Shown: positions 1 through 7,851 of the stretch, in pieces
Position numbering within the stretch: position 1 is the first letter of the stretch
How the letters are laid out: each line of letters opens with the position of its first letter
DNA from: Bacteroidia bacterium
Lineage (GTDB): Bacteria > Bacteroidota > Bacteroidia > Flavobacteriales > Flavobacteriaceae
NCBI GenBank assembly: GCA_018679315.1
Contig: JAHHLF010000362.1
Span: forward strand, 1-15,685
DNA length: 15,685 nucleotides
Direction of reading: 5' to 3'
Notes under the pieces: generated by a model
Database searches by the model: none
What the model was told of the DNA's origin: nothing
The model's input: the letters and a program-made list of their open reading frames with translations, nothing else
Position numbers and translations under genes: made by a program

Positions 1-802
1 GTATGATCCATTTCGGGTTATTTGTCACTGCCAATAGCCGTTCATTATACTTGTAAAGACCCAGTTGTGACCGGTTCACACCTGCGAGCAGAATGTCCGG
101 TTGCAGTCCGACCAATTCCCGTTCCACAAAATTCATGGAACCCATAGTAAGCACTTCATGCCTGTCGAAGCGTGCAAGGAACATCAAAGATCCCCCTTCG
201 ATGAACTCCGATACTTTCAGTGGCGCCTCAGGTACTTCTGTATACGTTCTGGAATCCAGGTAATGCTTGTCGTTCAAGGCAGAATGAATGGACGGGATCA
301 CTTTCACAGCAAAGTTCTCAAACTGGTAATCTTCACCTCCTTTAACAGGATATAACTGCTCATCAGGGATGCCATAGGCGCGGAGAATATTACAGGTCGT
401 TTCGGTTCCTATTACTTTGGCGCCGGTCTTTTTAGCTATATAAGGTACATCAGAAAGATGATCGAAATGCGAATGGTGCACCAGGATAAAATCAGTCCTT
501 TGCACAAGGCTATCAATACTAATGGTATCGGAAACAAAATAATCGGAGCGTTTGACTGTTTGTCTATCGTCATCCGGACTAATGCCCGGGCCTGTACCCA
601 GTTTTACCCTGGAGATATAAGGATCTATCAAAACGGAGATATTTCCGTCATTTATCTGCCAACCGGCTGTGCCCAGGTATTTCAATTGTATAGGCTCATT
701 CTGTGCATTTACGATCGAAGTATTCAAAAAGAATAGCATCGAAGCTAGCGTCAGCAATTGAATAGAATTGAATGAAGTCTTTCTATGTAAGAAGGTGCGC
801 AT
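1..802 (-). CDS. Secreted metallo-beta-lactamase-fold hydrolase, UlaG-like (C-terminus off the window edge)
   Basis: The minus-strand frame is open from an ATG at 802 to the left edge: 267 codons, no stop in the window, so the C-terminus is missing. Residues 1-33 look like a long-n-region signal peptide ending VNA|QNE, so the protein should act outside the cytoplasm. The mature start (IQLKYLGTAGWQI) and the zinc motif H110-S-H112-F-D114-H115 are typical of the MBL fold; H173 in SIHSAL is the likely next metal ligand. At the place where many MBL enzymes carry a metal-bridging Asp the sequence reads MGSMNFVE (220-227). The overall pattern resembles UlaG/RomA-type lactonase or phosphodiesterase relatives rather than true beta-lactamases. 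It is the last visible gene of a seven-gene minus-strand run, 15 nt after its neighbour's stop. Substrate unknown. Confidence 0.85.
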   Translation of the reverse strand, partial: MRTFLHRKTSFNSIQLLTLASMLFFLNTSIVNAQNEPIQLKYLGTAGWQINDGNISVLIDPYISRVKLGTGPGISPDDDRQTVKRSDYFVSDTISIDSLVQRTDFILVHHSHFDHLSDVPYIAKKTGAKVIGTETTCNILRAYGIPDEQLYPVKGGEDYQFENFAVKVIPSIHSALNDKHYLDSRTYTEVPEAPLKVSEFIEGGSLMFLARFDRHEVLTMGSMNFVERELVGLQPDILLAGVNRSQLGLYKYNERLLAVTNNPKWII

Positions 803-817
803 GGATCTTAGTTTTTG

Positions 818-1969
818 TTATTTCTTTTTGATATTAAAATAGTAGCGATTAATCTCATCTGAATTCGCTTCGATGATATCCTGGAAACCATCGTTGTTGA
901 GATCTGATGTTATGATGTCATAGGTTCTGAAACCTTCAACTGATAATTCGGCCTGTTGCCACTTCCGCCCATTTTCCTGATTGAGAAAGATGGCATTATT
1001 TTCTCCCGCATTACCGATTAGGATATCTATCAGGCCATCTAAATTCAGATCTGCAGTTGCCACCGCGAAGCTTTTGTTCGGCCATGAATCAAAAGTGATG
1101 GATTGCGTAAAAGGATCAGTTGCATTTCCATAGTAGATCTTATTGGCCTCATCAATATTTGCTGTAATTATATCGAAATGGCCATCATTATTAATATCAG
1201 CCACCGCTACAGCACGGGTATTATCCGTACCCGTACCATAGGGGATCTTTTCTGTAAATCCCAGGGCGCCATCATTTAAATAGACATAATTAGCTTGTTT
1301 GTCCCGATTGGCAAGAACAAGATCAACATCGCCATCTTGATCTATATCTGCTGCCTCTACATCGATGGTAGAATCCTCGTCGGAACCAAAATTCAGGGAT
1401 TTGGTGAAAAGACCTTGACCGTTATTAATACAGATCTCATTAGGCCGACCCCTATTAGTTATTAGAATATCCACATAACCATCCTGATCCAGATCTGCGA
1501 GGGTAAGATTCCGACTAGGCGCATAGGGTTCCCCAAAAGGTTCGCCTTGGCGATATCTTCCCTTGCCATCATTTATGAAAATATAGTTAGGGGCCATATC
1601 ATTGGCCACGGCTATGTCCAGGTCTCCATCCTTATCCAGATCTGCCAATTCTGCTGCATATGTGGTAGATCTTTGCGTTCCAAGGTTGTATTCCACCGTG
1701 AAGATCCCTCGTCCATCATTTATGAATATGCGATTTTGTCCAGGCCAGTGCCTTCCATTGGCTACAATTATATCGATATCTCCATCGTCATCTATATCAC
1801 CTGATGCCACAGAGGCAGTACGTTCTTTGTAAGTGCCCAGTATTAGTCGATCACTACTCATCAGTGTATGCTCCTGTGCCAGAACTGCAGGTACTGCAAG
1901 CCATAAAAATACTTGGATAACAATCAAGGATACTCTCTGCATGGGTATTGGAATCATTAAACGAATCAT
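818..1969 (-). CDS. Secreted FG-GAP/VCBS-repeat protein, predicted seven-bladed beta-propeller
   Basis: The 383-residue product has an N-terminal signal peptide (hydrophobic stretch about 13-30, probable cleavage VLA|QEH). The rest is seven successive repeats of about 45 residues, each carrying a DxDxDG-type calcium loop followed by hydrophobics and A/TN, for example GDIDDDGDIDIIVAN and ADLDKDGDLDIAVAN. Seven repeats match a complete propeller as in integrin alpha N-termini and bacterial VCBS/FG-GAP proteins. There is no recognisable catalytic domain and no C-terminal sorting domain, so a calcium-stabilised binding or scaffold role is inferred. The start at 1969 places a GAGA-like purine stretch upstream; an in-frame Met at residue 10 would give a more ordinary signal peptide and is a real alternative. 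It starts 7 nt after the upstream gene's stop. Confidence 0.88.
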   Translation of the reverse strand: MIRLMIPIPMQRVSLIVIQVFLWLAVPAVLAQEHTLMSSDRLILGTYKERTASVASGDIDDDGDIDIIVANGRHWPGQNRIFINDGRGIFTVEYNLGTQRSTTYAAELADLDKDGDLDIAVANDMAPNYIFINDGKGRYRQGEPFGEPYAPSRNLTLADLDQDGYVDILITNRGRPNEICINNGQGLFTKSLNFGSDEDSTIDVEAADIDQDGDVDLVLANRDKQANYVYLNDGALGFTEKIPYGTGTDNTRAVAVADINNDGHFDIITANIDEANKIYYGNATDPFTQSITFDSWPNKSFAVATADLNLDGLIDILIGNAGENNAIFLNQENGRKWQQAELSVEGFRTYDIITSDLNNDGFQDIIEANSDEINRYYFNIKKK

Positions 1970-1976
1970 TCGGTCT

Positions 1977-2408
1977 CTATTTTTTATGCCATTTAGCTTG
2001 CAAGCTATGGAATAGATAGGCCATCCCTATTCCATAAAGTAAAAAAAGTCCGCCAAATAAGATATGGATAGTAAATTGATAGTCAGGAAAACCCAGTGCT
2101 GCTCCTTTGCCGTCAATGGGTAGGATCAAGATCATCAAGTAAGCAAGTAATCCGTGGAGCAAGCCCCACAAAACTTTATTCTGAAATGAATAGGGATAAT
2201 TGATCCCCATAAAAGCCCCGGAACAGAGTCCTATGAGTGCCCCAAGAGTTATTACCTCAAGACTACCACCCCAACTAAAACCACCGGTCAGCCCACCAAT
2301 GATTGCCATTGCTCTCATCATCAAACGTCCGCCAATTCCAAGGATCAGCGTGCCTGAAATAAAGCCAGCCAGGATGCCAAGTAGGATATAAGAAATGAAT
2401 CGTCGCAT
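1977..2408 (-). CDS. Hypothetical four-helix membrane protein
   Basis: The 143-residue protein is mostly hydrophobic, with four likely transmembrane segments at about 5-27, 48-70, 80-98 and 112-133. It has a glycine-rich motif GIGGRLMMRAMA (25-36) just after helix 1 and a basic C-terminus (KWHKK). I do not assign a family; the GGR-MR motif recurs in small uncharacterised bacterial membrane proteins as far as I recall. The start has a good Shine-Dalgarno-like AGGA about 7 nt upstream, which is unusual among its neighbours. It lies 35 nt after the PQQ dehydrogenase stop and 7 nt before the FG-GAP gene, so it is probably co-transcribed. The function is unknown; a membrane partner of the dehydrogenase is possible but only by location. 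Confidence 0.75.
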   Translation of the reverse strand: MRRFISYILLGILAGFISGTLILGIGGRLMMRAMAIIGGLTGGFSWGGSLEVITLGALIGLCSGAFMGINYPYSFQNKVLWGLLHGLLAYLMILILPIDGKGAALGFPDYQFTIHILFGGLFLLYGIGMAYLFHSLQAKWHKK

Positions 2409-2443
2409 TTGATCCTAGAATTTGTTTTAAGTCAAAGTAGTCT

Positions 2444-4657
2444 TCACAGGGAAAATGCCATATACATATCTCCTGAAGATGTTCCCATTTTCCCACCGCC
2501 GCAGGCTATAACAATGTATTGTTTTCCATTGACTTCATAAGTGGCAGGAGTGGCATACCCTCCTGCAGGAAGCGCGGTCTCCCATAAAAGTTTCCCTGTC
2601 TTCATATGGAAGGCCCTGAATTTTTCATCTTTGGTTGCAGCAATGAACAGGACGCCTCCCGCTGTGATCACCGGGCCCCCATAATTTTCAGTGCCCGTTA
2701 CCGGGTATTCCGGATCATTCAGGTTCTCTTCATGTCCCAGGGGAATGGTCCATTTATATTCTCCCGTATTAAGGTCAATGGCATTAAGTGTGCCCCACGG
2801 TGGTTTTACGACAGGATATCCGTTTTGATCTTTAAAGCGACCAAATCCTACCATGGCATACGGAGTCCCATCTGCCTGTTCTGTTCTGTGGTCCGCTTCA
2901 GTTTCTTCTTCCATTCCGCTGAGAAAAGCCGAAATCGATGCCACTTCTTCCTTAGTTAAATTCGGCAAAGCTGGCATGGCCCCTTTTCCCAAAACCATAG
3001 TCTGACTTATTTCCTCTGGTGAAAGTCTAGTGTGTACTTGCTGAAGTTCCGGAATTACGCCCAGGCCTTGCAGACTACCGCCATGACATCGGGCGCAATG
3101 AATTTGTGCGAGGCATTTGCCACTGGTAGCAGAGCCTACTTCAGCCATACGAACGATCCAGGCCATTTCATTGCTATTTACGTACATGGTTCCATCCCGC
3201 GGGTCTACAGCGGCTCCACCCCATTCGGCGCCTCCATCTGCTCCGGGGTATAAGACAGTGCCCAGGGTATCAGGGGGAATAAATTGACCTTTCGAAGTAA
3301 CTTGATTAAATCTGTCCAATACGCTGAATCCTTTTTCATTTTGTTCGTGGTCAATAAAATCATCGACAAAAGCGGGTGCGTCTGGCCTAAAGAGATCTTC
3401 TTCATTTAGGATCTGCCTGGCAAAAGGCACCGGCTTCAATGGCAGCGGCTGTGTAGCTGCGGTTGTGTCTCCTAAAAGAGTTGTTTGCGGATAAGGTTGT
3501 TCTTCAATGGGGAAGAGTGCCTCACCTGTAAGCCGATTAAATACAAAAACATGTCCGCTTTTAGTTACCTGGGCTACGGCAGGGATCTTTTTTCCATCTC
3601 TTTCCACATCAAGTAAATTCGGAGGCGCAGGCAAATCCCTGTCCCAAACATCGTGGTGGACGAACTGGAAATGCCAGATCCGTTCCCCGGTATCTGCATT
3701 TAAAGCAATGAGGGAATTGGCAAATAAGTTGTCCCCGATCCGGGCACCCCCGTACCAATCAAAAGCAGATGAGCCTGTAGGTACATATACAATGCTATTT
3801 TCTTCGTCCAATGCCATGCCGGCCCAATTGTTAGCACCCCCAATACGCGGATCCTGGTAGGCATTCTCCGGCCATGTTTCATAGCCGAATTCTTCCGGAT
3901 ATGGTATGGTATGAAATATCCAAATTAACTCCCCACTGTGCACGTCATAGGCCCGAATGTGTCCCGGTGCTGCACCCGGGGATTCTGAAGTACGGAAACC
4001 AATGATGTATAAATTCTTGTAGATGACTCCTGGTGTAGTCATAACCACAGGTAATTTTTCAGCATGCCTACCGAGGTTTTCCCGAAGGTCAATTGCCCCA
4101 TCCTTCCCGAAAGAAGGAATCACTATACCGGATTCAATATCAATGGCATAAAGGAAATTGCCGGCGCTAAAAAAGAGTCGACTTTCCTCATCGCTTCCGG
4201 AAGGCCAATAGGCAAATCCTCGGCATAATCCCAGGCCTGATTCATCGGTGTTTTCGGGTGAGAATTCCCATAATTTTTCTCCAGTGGTCGCTTTGACAGC
4301 AAAAAGCACATTGGATGCATTCACACCAAAAAGTTTATCGCCTACGACCATTGGGTTGTTTTGAATTTGAGAATTGGAATTTGGGTCCAGGCCTTTACTC
4401 TGGTAGGTCCATGCGATCTTTAGCTGAGCTACATTTTCCGTATTTATCTGATCCAGTGTTGAGAAATGCGAACGATGCGGGTCGCCCAGGTAGTGTGACC
4501 AGGTTTGGAAATAGGGGTTGTCTTCCCATGAAAACCCCTCATATACAGGCTGTTCCTCAACTCTATTGCAACTTAGATGGCCTAAGGTCAAAAAGAATAC
4601 AAATACTATATATCGTACAGCCATGGTATTTGCTCGATTTTCGTCATGCTTATTCAT
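2444..4657 (-). CDS. PQQ-type quinoprotein dehydrogenase with an internal cytochrome c domain
   Basis: The 737-residue protein has an N-terminal lipoprotein-like or signal leader (hydrophobic 14-29, then SC30). The opening YFQTWSHYLGDPHRSHFSTL and IAWTYQ, the repeated TGEKLWEF/SGELIWIF/TGERIWHF tryptophan-docking blades and HHDVWDRDLPAPP (334-346) are hallmarks of PQQ-dependent sugar/alcohol dehydrogenases of the membrane glucose dehydrogenase type. A cytochrome c module (about 510-582) with heme motif C521-A-R-C524-H525 and likely axial Met561 (KGAMP) sits between late blades; propeller sequence resumes at about 595 to the end. Such enzymes oxidise a sugar or alcohol and pass electrons via heme to a quinone or cytochrome. 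The first ATG overlaps the upstream gene by 8 nt; Met12 at 4624 gives a more compact leader (19 residues to Cys) and may be the true start. No PQQ synthesis genes are in view. Confidence 0.88.
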   Translation of the reverse strand: MNKHDENRANTMAVRYIVFVFFLTLGHLSCNRVEEQPVYEGFSWEDNPYFQTWSHYLGDPHRSHFSTLDQINTENVAQLKIAWTYQSKGLDPNSNSQIQNNPMVVGDKLFGVNASNVLFAVKATTGEKLWEFSPENTDESGLGLCRGFAYWPSGSDEESRLFFSAGNFLYAIDIESGIVIPSFGKDGAIDLRENLGRHAEKLPVVMTTPGVIYKNLYIIGFRTSESPGAAPGHIRAYDVHSGELIWIFHTIPYPEEFGYETWPENAYQDPRIGGANNWAGMALDEENSIVYVPTGSSAFDWYGGARIGDNLFANSLIALNADTGERIWHFQFVHHDVWDRDLPAPPNLLDVERDGKKIPAVAQVTKSGHVFVFNRLTGEALFPIEEQPYPQTTLLGDTTAATQPLPLKPVPFARQILNEEDLFRPDAPAFVDDFIDHEQNEKGFSVLDRFNQVTSKGQFIPPDTLGTVLYPGADGGAEWGGAAVDPRDGTMYVNSNEMAWIVRMAEVGSATSGKCLAQIHCARCHGGSLQGLGVIPELQQVHTRLSPEEISQTMVLGKGAMPALPNLTKEEVASISAFLSGMEEETEADHRTEQADGTPYAMVGFGRFKDQNGYPVVKPPWGTLNAIDLNTGEYKWTIPLGHEENLNDPEYPVTGTENYGGPVITAGGVLFIAATKDEKFRAFHMKTGKLLWETALPAGGYATPATYEVNGKQYIVIACGGGKMGTSSGDMYMAFSL

Positions 4658-5030
4658 GTACCTTGATCCATTCTATAGATCCGTCCTGAACTAGTTTGAC
4701 AACCATGGTCTTTGTTTTTACCTTCCAGTTCATCATTCTTGTTTCGGAAATACGGTAATATAAATGACCTTCCTCGTTATAATCGGGATCTCCTAGTAAT
4801 GCAATGAGCTCTACTTCGTTAAGGGATCGAATGGTGTCATTGTACAAAACAGCTTCATACATTTGCTCCCGATAGACATAGTCCTTTCCTTCTTTTAGGA
4901 CCCATTTGTCTTTGTTAAATGGGATCTCAGTGTTTTGTGATGCCAGCTTGCTAGTCTTTTTATCTTCCTGGTCTGACTTACAGGACATAATAACTAATAT
5001 GAGCGAAAGAAGTAGTACAAATTTTTTCAT
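4650..5030 (-). CDS. Small lipoprotein, possibly BamE/OmlA-like fold
   Basis: The 126-residue protein starts with a classic lipoprotein signal: basic MKK, a hydrophobic run, then lipobox VIMSC17. The acidic and polar stretch after the Cys (KSDQED) resembles the surface-export signals described for Bacteroidota lipoproteins, so the outer face of the outer membrane is possible (inference). The C-terminal half has SLNEVELIALLGDPDY followed by LYYRIS and a strand-rich end. This LG-P-D-then-YY layout recalls the small BamE/SmpA alpha-beta fold, but similarity is too weak to name it. The stop overlaps the dehydrogenase start by 8 nt, which suggests translational coupling. Role unknown. Confidence 0.75.
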   Translation of the reverse strand: MKKFVLLLSLILVIMSCKSDQEDKKTSKLASQNTEIPFNKDKWVLKEGKDYVYREQMYEAVLYNDTIRSLNEVELIALLGDPDYNEEGHLYYRISETRMMNWKVKTKTMVVKLVQDGSIEWIKVHE

Positions 5031-5042
5031 AGTTCAAGAGTT

Positions 5043-5318
5043 TTAAATATAGTCCTCGAGATACTCCATAAGATCTCCTACGGCTAAAGTGGCCCAAAGC
5101 AGGAGCAGGGCAAAAGCGATCTTTAGCCATACAGGGATGGAGAATCCTAGTCGTTTTTCGATCGCCTTACTGATTGGTGGAAGATAAAACAATGAGACAG
5201 CTAAATAGAATATTCCGGGTACGGGATGTATCAGAAACAAATTCAATATTCCGATTACAAGGAAAAGGAGGCCAAAGGTCCAGCTAATGATGTTCCAGCT
5301 TTTTGAATCTTTATCCAT
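5043..5318 (-). CDS. Small hypothetical membrane protein (three helices)
   Basis: The 91-residue product has three probable transmembrane segments at about 11-30, 32-49 and 62-80, with a positively charged loop (SKAIEKRLG) between helices 2 and 3 and an acidic tail (DLMEYLEDYI). I recognise no domain. It sits 17 nt after the alkaline phosphatase stop and 12 nt before the lipoprotein gene, inside the same minus-strand run, so it is very likely co-transcribed. No convincing ribosome binding site is visible, as is common in this phylum. Confidence 0.7.
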   Translation of the reverse strand: MDKDSKSWNIISWTFGLLFLVIGILNLFLIHPVPGIFYLAVSLFYLPPISKAIEKRLGFSIPVWLKIAFALLLLWATLAVGDLMEYLEDYI

Positions 5319-5335
5319 GAGTCGACATTTATTTG

Positions 5336-6508
5336 CTATTCTGTCTTAATAAGGCTTTTAAGGATTTGCCCGATCTGCCAATTTCGGTCTACATCTACAA
5401 AATATTCAGCTCCGGGGCCTTTAGCTAAAAGGGGAACTACAGTGGCCGTATGATCTTGTGAGGCCCAGATAATTTTCATATTGGGGTATTCATCGAAATC
5501 TACGCCGGCTGCCATTCCGCCTGTCTCATGATCCGCCGTAAAAAGGACTAATGTATTGCCTTGTTTTTCGGCAAAATCCAGGATAAGTGCAAGCGTTTCT
5601 TCAATGACTTTCAGGCCTTTTAAGACGCGCTTGGAATCATTGCTATGAGACCCGGAATCTATCTCTTCACATTCTACCATAAGGGCAAAAGGGGTATCTT
5701 TTTTTGTCAAATACGTCAAGGCCAGTGTTGTCAATTCCGGAAGATTAGGTGTTGATCCCAGATCCTGTATCTCGTCTTCTTCATAGATAGCCGCAATGGG
5801 TTGCAGCGGTTCTGTCTGTGCTGGTAAAGCCAGGGATTTATCTAGAATTTGAAACCGTTGTTTTAGAATATCCATGGTTTCTTGCAGTTCAGGGACCTCT
5901 CCTTCACCGATATCTTCCAGTTCGCCAAAGAGAATATCTACCTCGCTGGTAGCTGTTTGCTCCAATATGTCTTTGGCATTATCCCTGGATTTAGTATGTG
6001 CTAAAAAAGCTGCAGGTGTAGCATCCCACACATAAGAATCAGTAACTATAGCCGTATTGTAGCCATTCGAGCTTGCTAACTCGAACACATTGGTTTTGCT
6101 GTTTCCTTCGGCATCCATGCCAATGACATCAAAAAAGGTGGGTGTCCCGGTGGCCATAGCCGTTGCTGAGGCACCGGAATCGGTAATGGGTCCATAGGTT
6201 GAGCGCGTATCATGCCAGGCCCTTATATCGAATTGTTGCCATACGGATTCGGCAGCTGTTTCATTTTGCGACATCATGGCCAGGGACAGGTGACTGAAGC
6301 CCATGCCATCAGCAATAAAAAAGATGATATTTTTTGGTTGCGTGGGAATGCTGTCCAATTGAAGGGCTTGAGACTCTGCCTGGGGGGAAAATTGAATGTC
6401 GGCAGGCGATGTTTTGGCGATCTTCCAGTTTAAAATGTAGAAGACACCAATGAGCAAGAGTGCCAGTATTAGGGTAGTGATAAGGGCGGTTTTTTTCCAG
6501 GGTTTCAT
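5336..6508 (-). CDS. Membrane-anchored alkaline phosphatase (PhoA superfamily)
   Basis: The 390-residue protein hydrolyses phosphomonoesters outside the cytoplasm, by family knowledge. All key PhoA-family sites are visible: metal ligand D67 in FFIADGMG, nucleophile S111 in ITDSGASAT (a full match to the family signature), WDATPAAFLAH (161-171), metal ligands E279, D284 and H288 in VECEEIDSGSH, D326-H327 in TADHETGG, and H353 in the DHTATVVPL stretch. The N-terminal hydrophobic segment (8-27) is followed by NWK without a clear cleavage site, so an uncleaved membrane anchor is likely. It is the first gene of the seven-gene run that extends to the left edge. I found no recognisable Pho box upstream. 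Catalytically intact on inspection. Confidence 0.93.
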   Translation of the reverse strand: MKPWKKTALITTLILALLLIGVFYILNWKIAKTSPADIQFSPQAESQALQLDSIPTQPKNIIFFIADGMGFSHLSLAMMSQNETAAESVWQQFDIRAWHDTRSTYGPITDSGASATAMATGTPTFFDVIGMDAEGNSKTNVFELASSNGYNTAIVTDSYVWDATPAAFLAHTKSRDNAKDILEQTATSEVDILFGELEDIGEGEVPELQETMDILKQRFQILDKSLALPAQTEPLQPIAAIYEEDEIQDLGSTPNLPELTTLALTYLTKKDTPFALMVECEEIDSGSHSNDSKRVLKGLKVIEETLALILDFAEKQGNTLVLFTADHETGGMAAGVDFDEYPNMKIIWASQDHTATVVPLLAKGPGAEYFVDVDRNWQIGQILKSLIKTE

Positions 6509-6792
6509 AATTTGATCTTTGCGTTTTGGGATACATTTAAGCTAAGCTATCAAGAATGCTCAAATATGCCTTCCAGGGTCCCACTTCTGCTTAAAAATGG
6601 CAGGTGTCTACTTCAAACTTCCCTATTTAATGGCTTCTCTTAGTCTACTCTAATATAACAAATTAAACATCGCTACTTTATCGCCTTACTGAGTTTAGAT
6701 CAGGGGCAATCATTCTTGCAAGAGACTGTACGTATGTATTATTAAATTCCCGCTGAATCCCTATCTTCTGGCCTCATTTAATTCTTCTTAAA
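6509..6792. other. Divergent intergenic region between the alkaline phosphatase run and the DinB-fold gene
   Basis: These 284 nt must hold promoters for both directions. No ORF or RNA gene was recognised. For the minus run, CATATTTG (reverse strand of 6561-6568) is one base off the Bacteroidota -7 consensus TAnnTTTG and lies about 53 nt before the start, but no clear -33 TTTG partner is present. For the plus gene, TTG at 6716-6718 followed after 18 nt by TATTATTA (6737-6744) has the right spacing but a poor -7 box. Both are weak candidates. Confidence 0.4.
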
Positions 6793-7329
6793 ATGAAAAA
6801 TTTGGTCGTTATAACTTTTTTGTTGGGATGTTCAGCGTCTGTATCTGGACAGATAACCAATGCTCCCAGAACTTCATTTACTCAAATGTACCTCCCTGTC
6901 TGGGAAGAGGCCAGGGATCATTGCCTGGAAGTAGCCCGGGCCATGCCTGAGGAGCTGTATTCATATAAACCCACCGAAGTGAGCAAGACGTTTGGGGAGC
7001 AAATGGTGCATATTGGCTATACAATAGAATTACTCACAAAACGATATGTACAAGGTATGGAAGTGGTGCCGAATACCCCCGATGCCAATGAGATGTCAAA
7101 AGAAGAGATCCTGGAATTACTGGAAAGCGGATTTGCCTATACTACTAAAGTTATTCATCTCATTGAGCAGTCGCAATTAGATGAATCCTGTGTTATGTAT
7201 CATAGCGGAAATACGGTGAGTCGGGCTTTCGCTTTATTTTATGTTCAGGACCACCTGACCAATCACAGGGCCAAGGCAAATTTGTACTTGAGGATGAATG
7301 GGATCGAGCCACCGGAATATACATGGTGA
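6793..7329 (+). CDS. Exported DinB-fold (YfiT/DinB superfamily) protein
   Basis: The 178-residue protein begins with a short hydrophobic leader (MKNLVVITFLLGC). It could be a lipoprotein (lipobox LLGC13) or be cut later at VSG|QIT; the sequence does not decide. The remainder is helical with the DinB four-helix-bundle layout: H73 in EQMVHIGYTIELL, then the D-H154-x-x-x-H158 pair in DHLTNHRAKANLYLRMNG near the C-terminus, ending GIEPPEY. This is the usual His triad of the metal-binding DinB superfamily. Members include thiol-dependent transferases and hydrolases; many are uncharacterised. It is transcribed alone and runs head-on into the next gene with one base between the stops. Confidence 0.85.
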   Translation: MKNLVVITFLLGCSASVSGQITNAPRTSFTQMYLPVWEEARDHCLEVARAMPEELYSYKPTEVSKTFGEQMVHIGYTIELLTKRYVQGMEVVPNTPDANEMSKEEILELLESGFAYTTKVIHLIEQSQLDESCVMYHSGNTVSRAFALFYVQDHLTNHRAKANLYLRMNGIEPPEYTW

Positions 7330-7330
7330 T

Positions 7331-7687
7331 CTACTCCAGATCCGGATCTTCTTCAAATTCCATTGAGGCAACAACCTTGTCCCATCGGGTTGTAAAAGGA
7401 CTACCATAGAGCTCTTTTAAAAGTCGCCTTCTTCGTCTTTCAGAGATATCCAGTGTATCTATGATAGCACGACGCTTTGCAATAAGTTCTCGTCGTTCCA
7501 GTTTCTTTTTCAATCGCTCATCGGCAGAGAGTACCAGATTGGATTCAAACTGACCGAGAACCGTACGATCTCTTATTTTCAGTTTTTTTTCTGGCGGGAA
7601 CGCCAGAGAATCCTGGCCCAATAGTTCAGAACATCCGATCAGTACGAAAAAGCATATAAAGTAGCAGGGTAAGGCTGTATTCTTCAT
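7331..7687 (-). CDS. Small basic exported protein of unknown function
   Basis: The 118-residue product has a leader with hydrophobic 8-18 and either a lipobox (LIGC19) or cleavage at LLG|QDS. The mature part is strongly charged: KKLKIRDRTVLGQFESNL, KKKLERRE and ISERRRRRLLKELYGS, then PFTTRWDKVVAS and an acidic tail. A helical basic body with a conserved-looking PF-RWDKV end is seen in uncharacterised flavobacterial proteins as far as I recall; I cannot name a function. It faces the DinB gene tail-to-tail and is separated by 164 nt from the upstream VOC gene, so it may have its own promoter. Confidence 0.7.
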   Translation of the reverse strand: MKNTALPCYFICFFVLIGCSELLGQDSLAFPPEKKLKIRDRTVLGQFESNLVLSADERLKKKLERRELIAKRRAIIDTLDISERRRRRLLKELYGSPFTTRWDKVVASMEFEEDPDLE

Positions 7688-7851
7688 TAGCTGTGATTGT
7701 CTCGTAACTCACAACAAATTAGGATATTTTGTTTAGAATATTTGAAGAAATTGGAGTCTTAGCCAGCCTCTCATCGAATATTTCCATGCTTTGGTCGGTA
7801 AGTGGCAAAGTAGCTCTAAAAACCTGCAATTCTACTTATGAAACTTTGGAC

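Noticed and set aside
101..736. Two plus-strand open frames (84 and 92 codons) near the left edge
   Set aside because: They lie antisense to the MBL-fold gene, whose frame carries a signal peptide and the HxHxDH motif; their translations look like no protein family.
1030..1815. Recurring DNA words such as ATCCAGATCTGC suggesting a repeat array or CRISPR
   Set aside because: The words coincide with the DxDxDG calcium loops of the FG-GAP repeats, vary in sequence and are in frame; no constant repeat-spacer pattern exists.
3507..3860. Plus-strand open frame of 117 codons inside the PQQ dehydrogenase
   Set aside because: It is antisense to conserved propeller sequence and has no family resemblance.
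7338..7349. Perfect palindrome AGATCCGGATCT near the convergent stops, considered as a terminator stem
   Set aside because: It lies inside the coding end of the minus gene (DPDLE), has no loop and no following T-run, and is explained by the codons.
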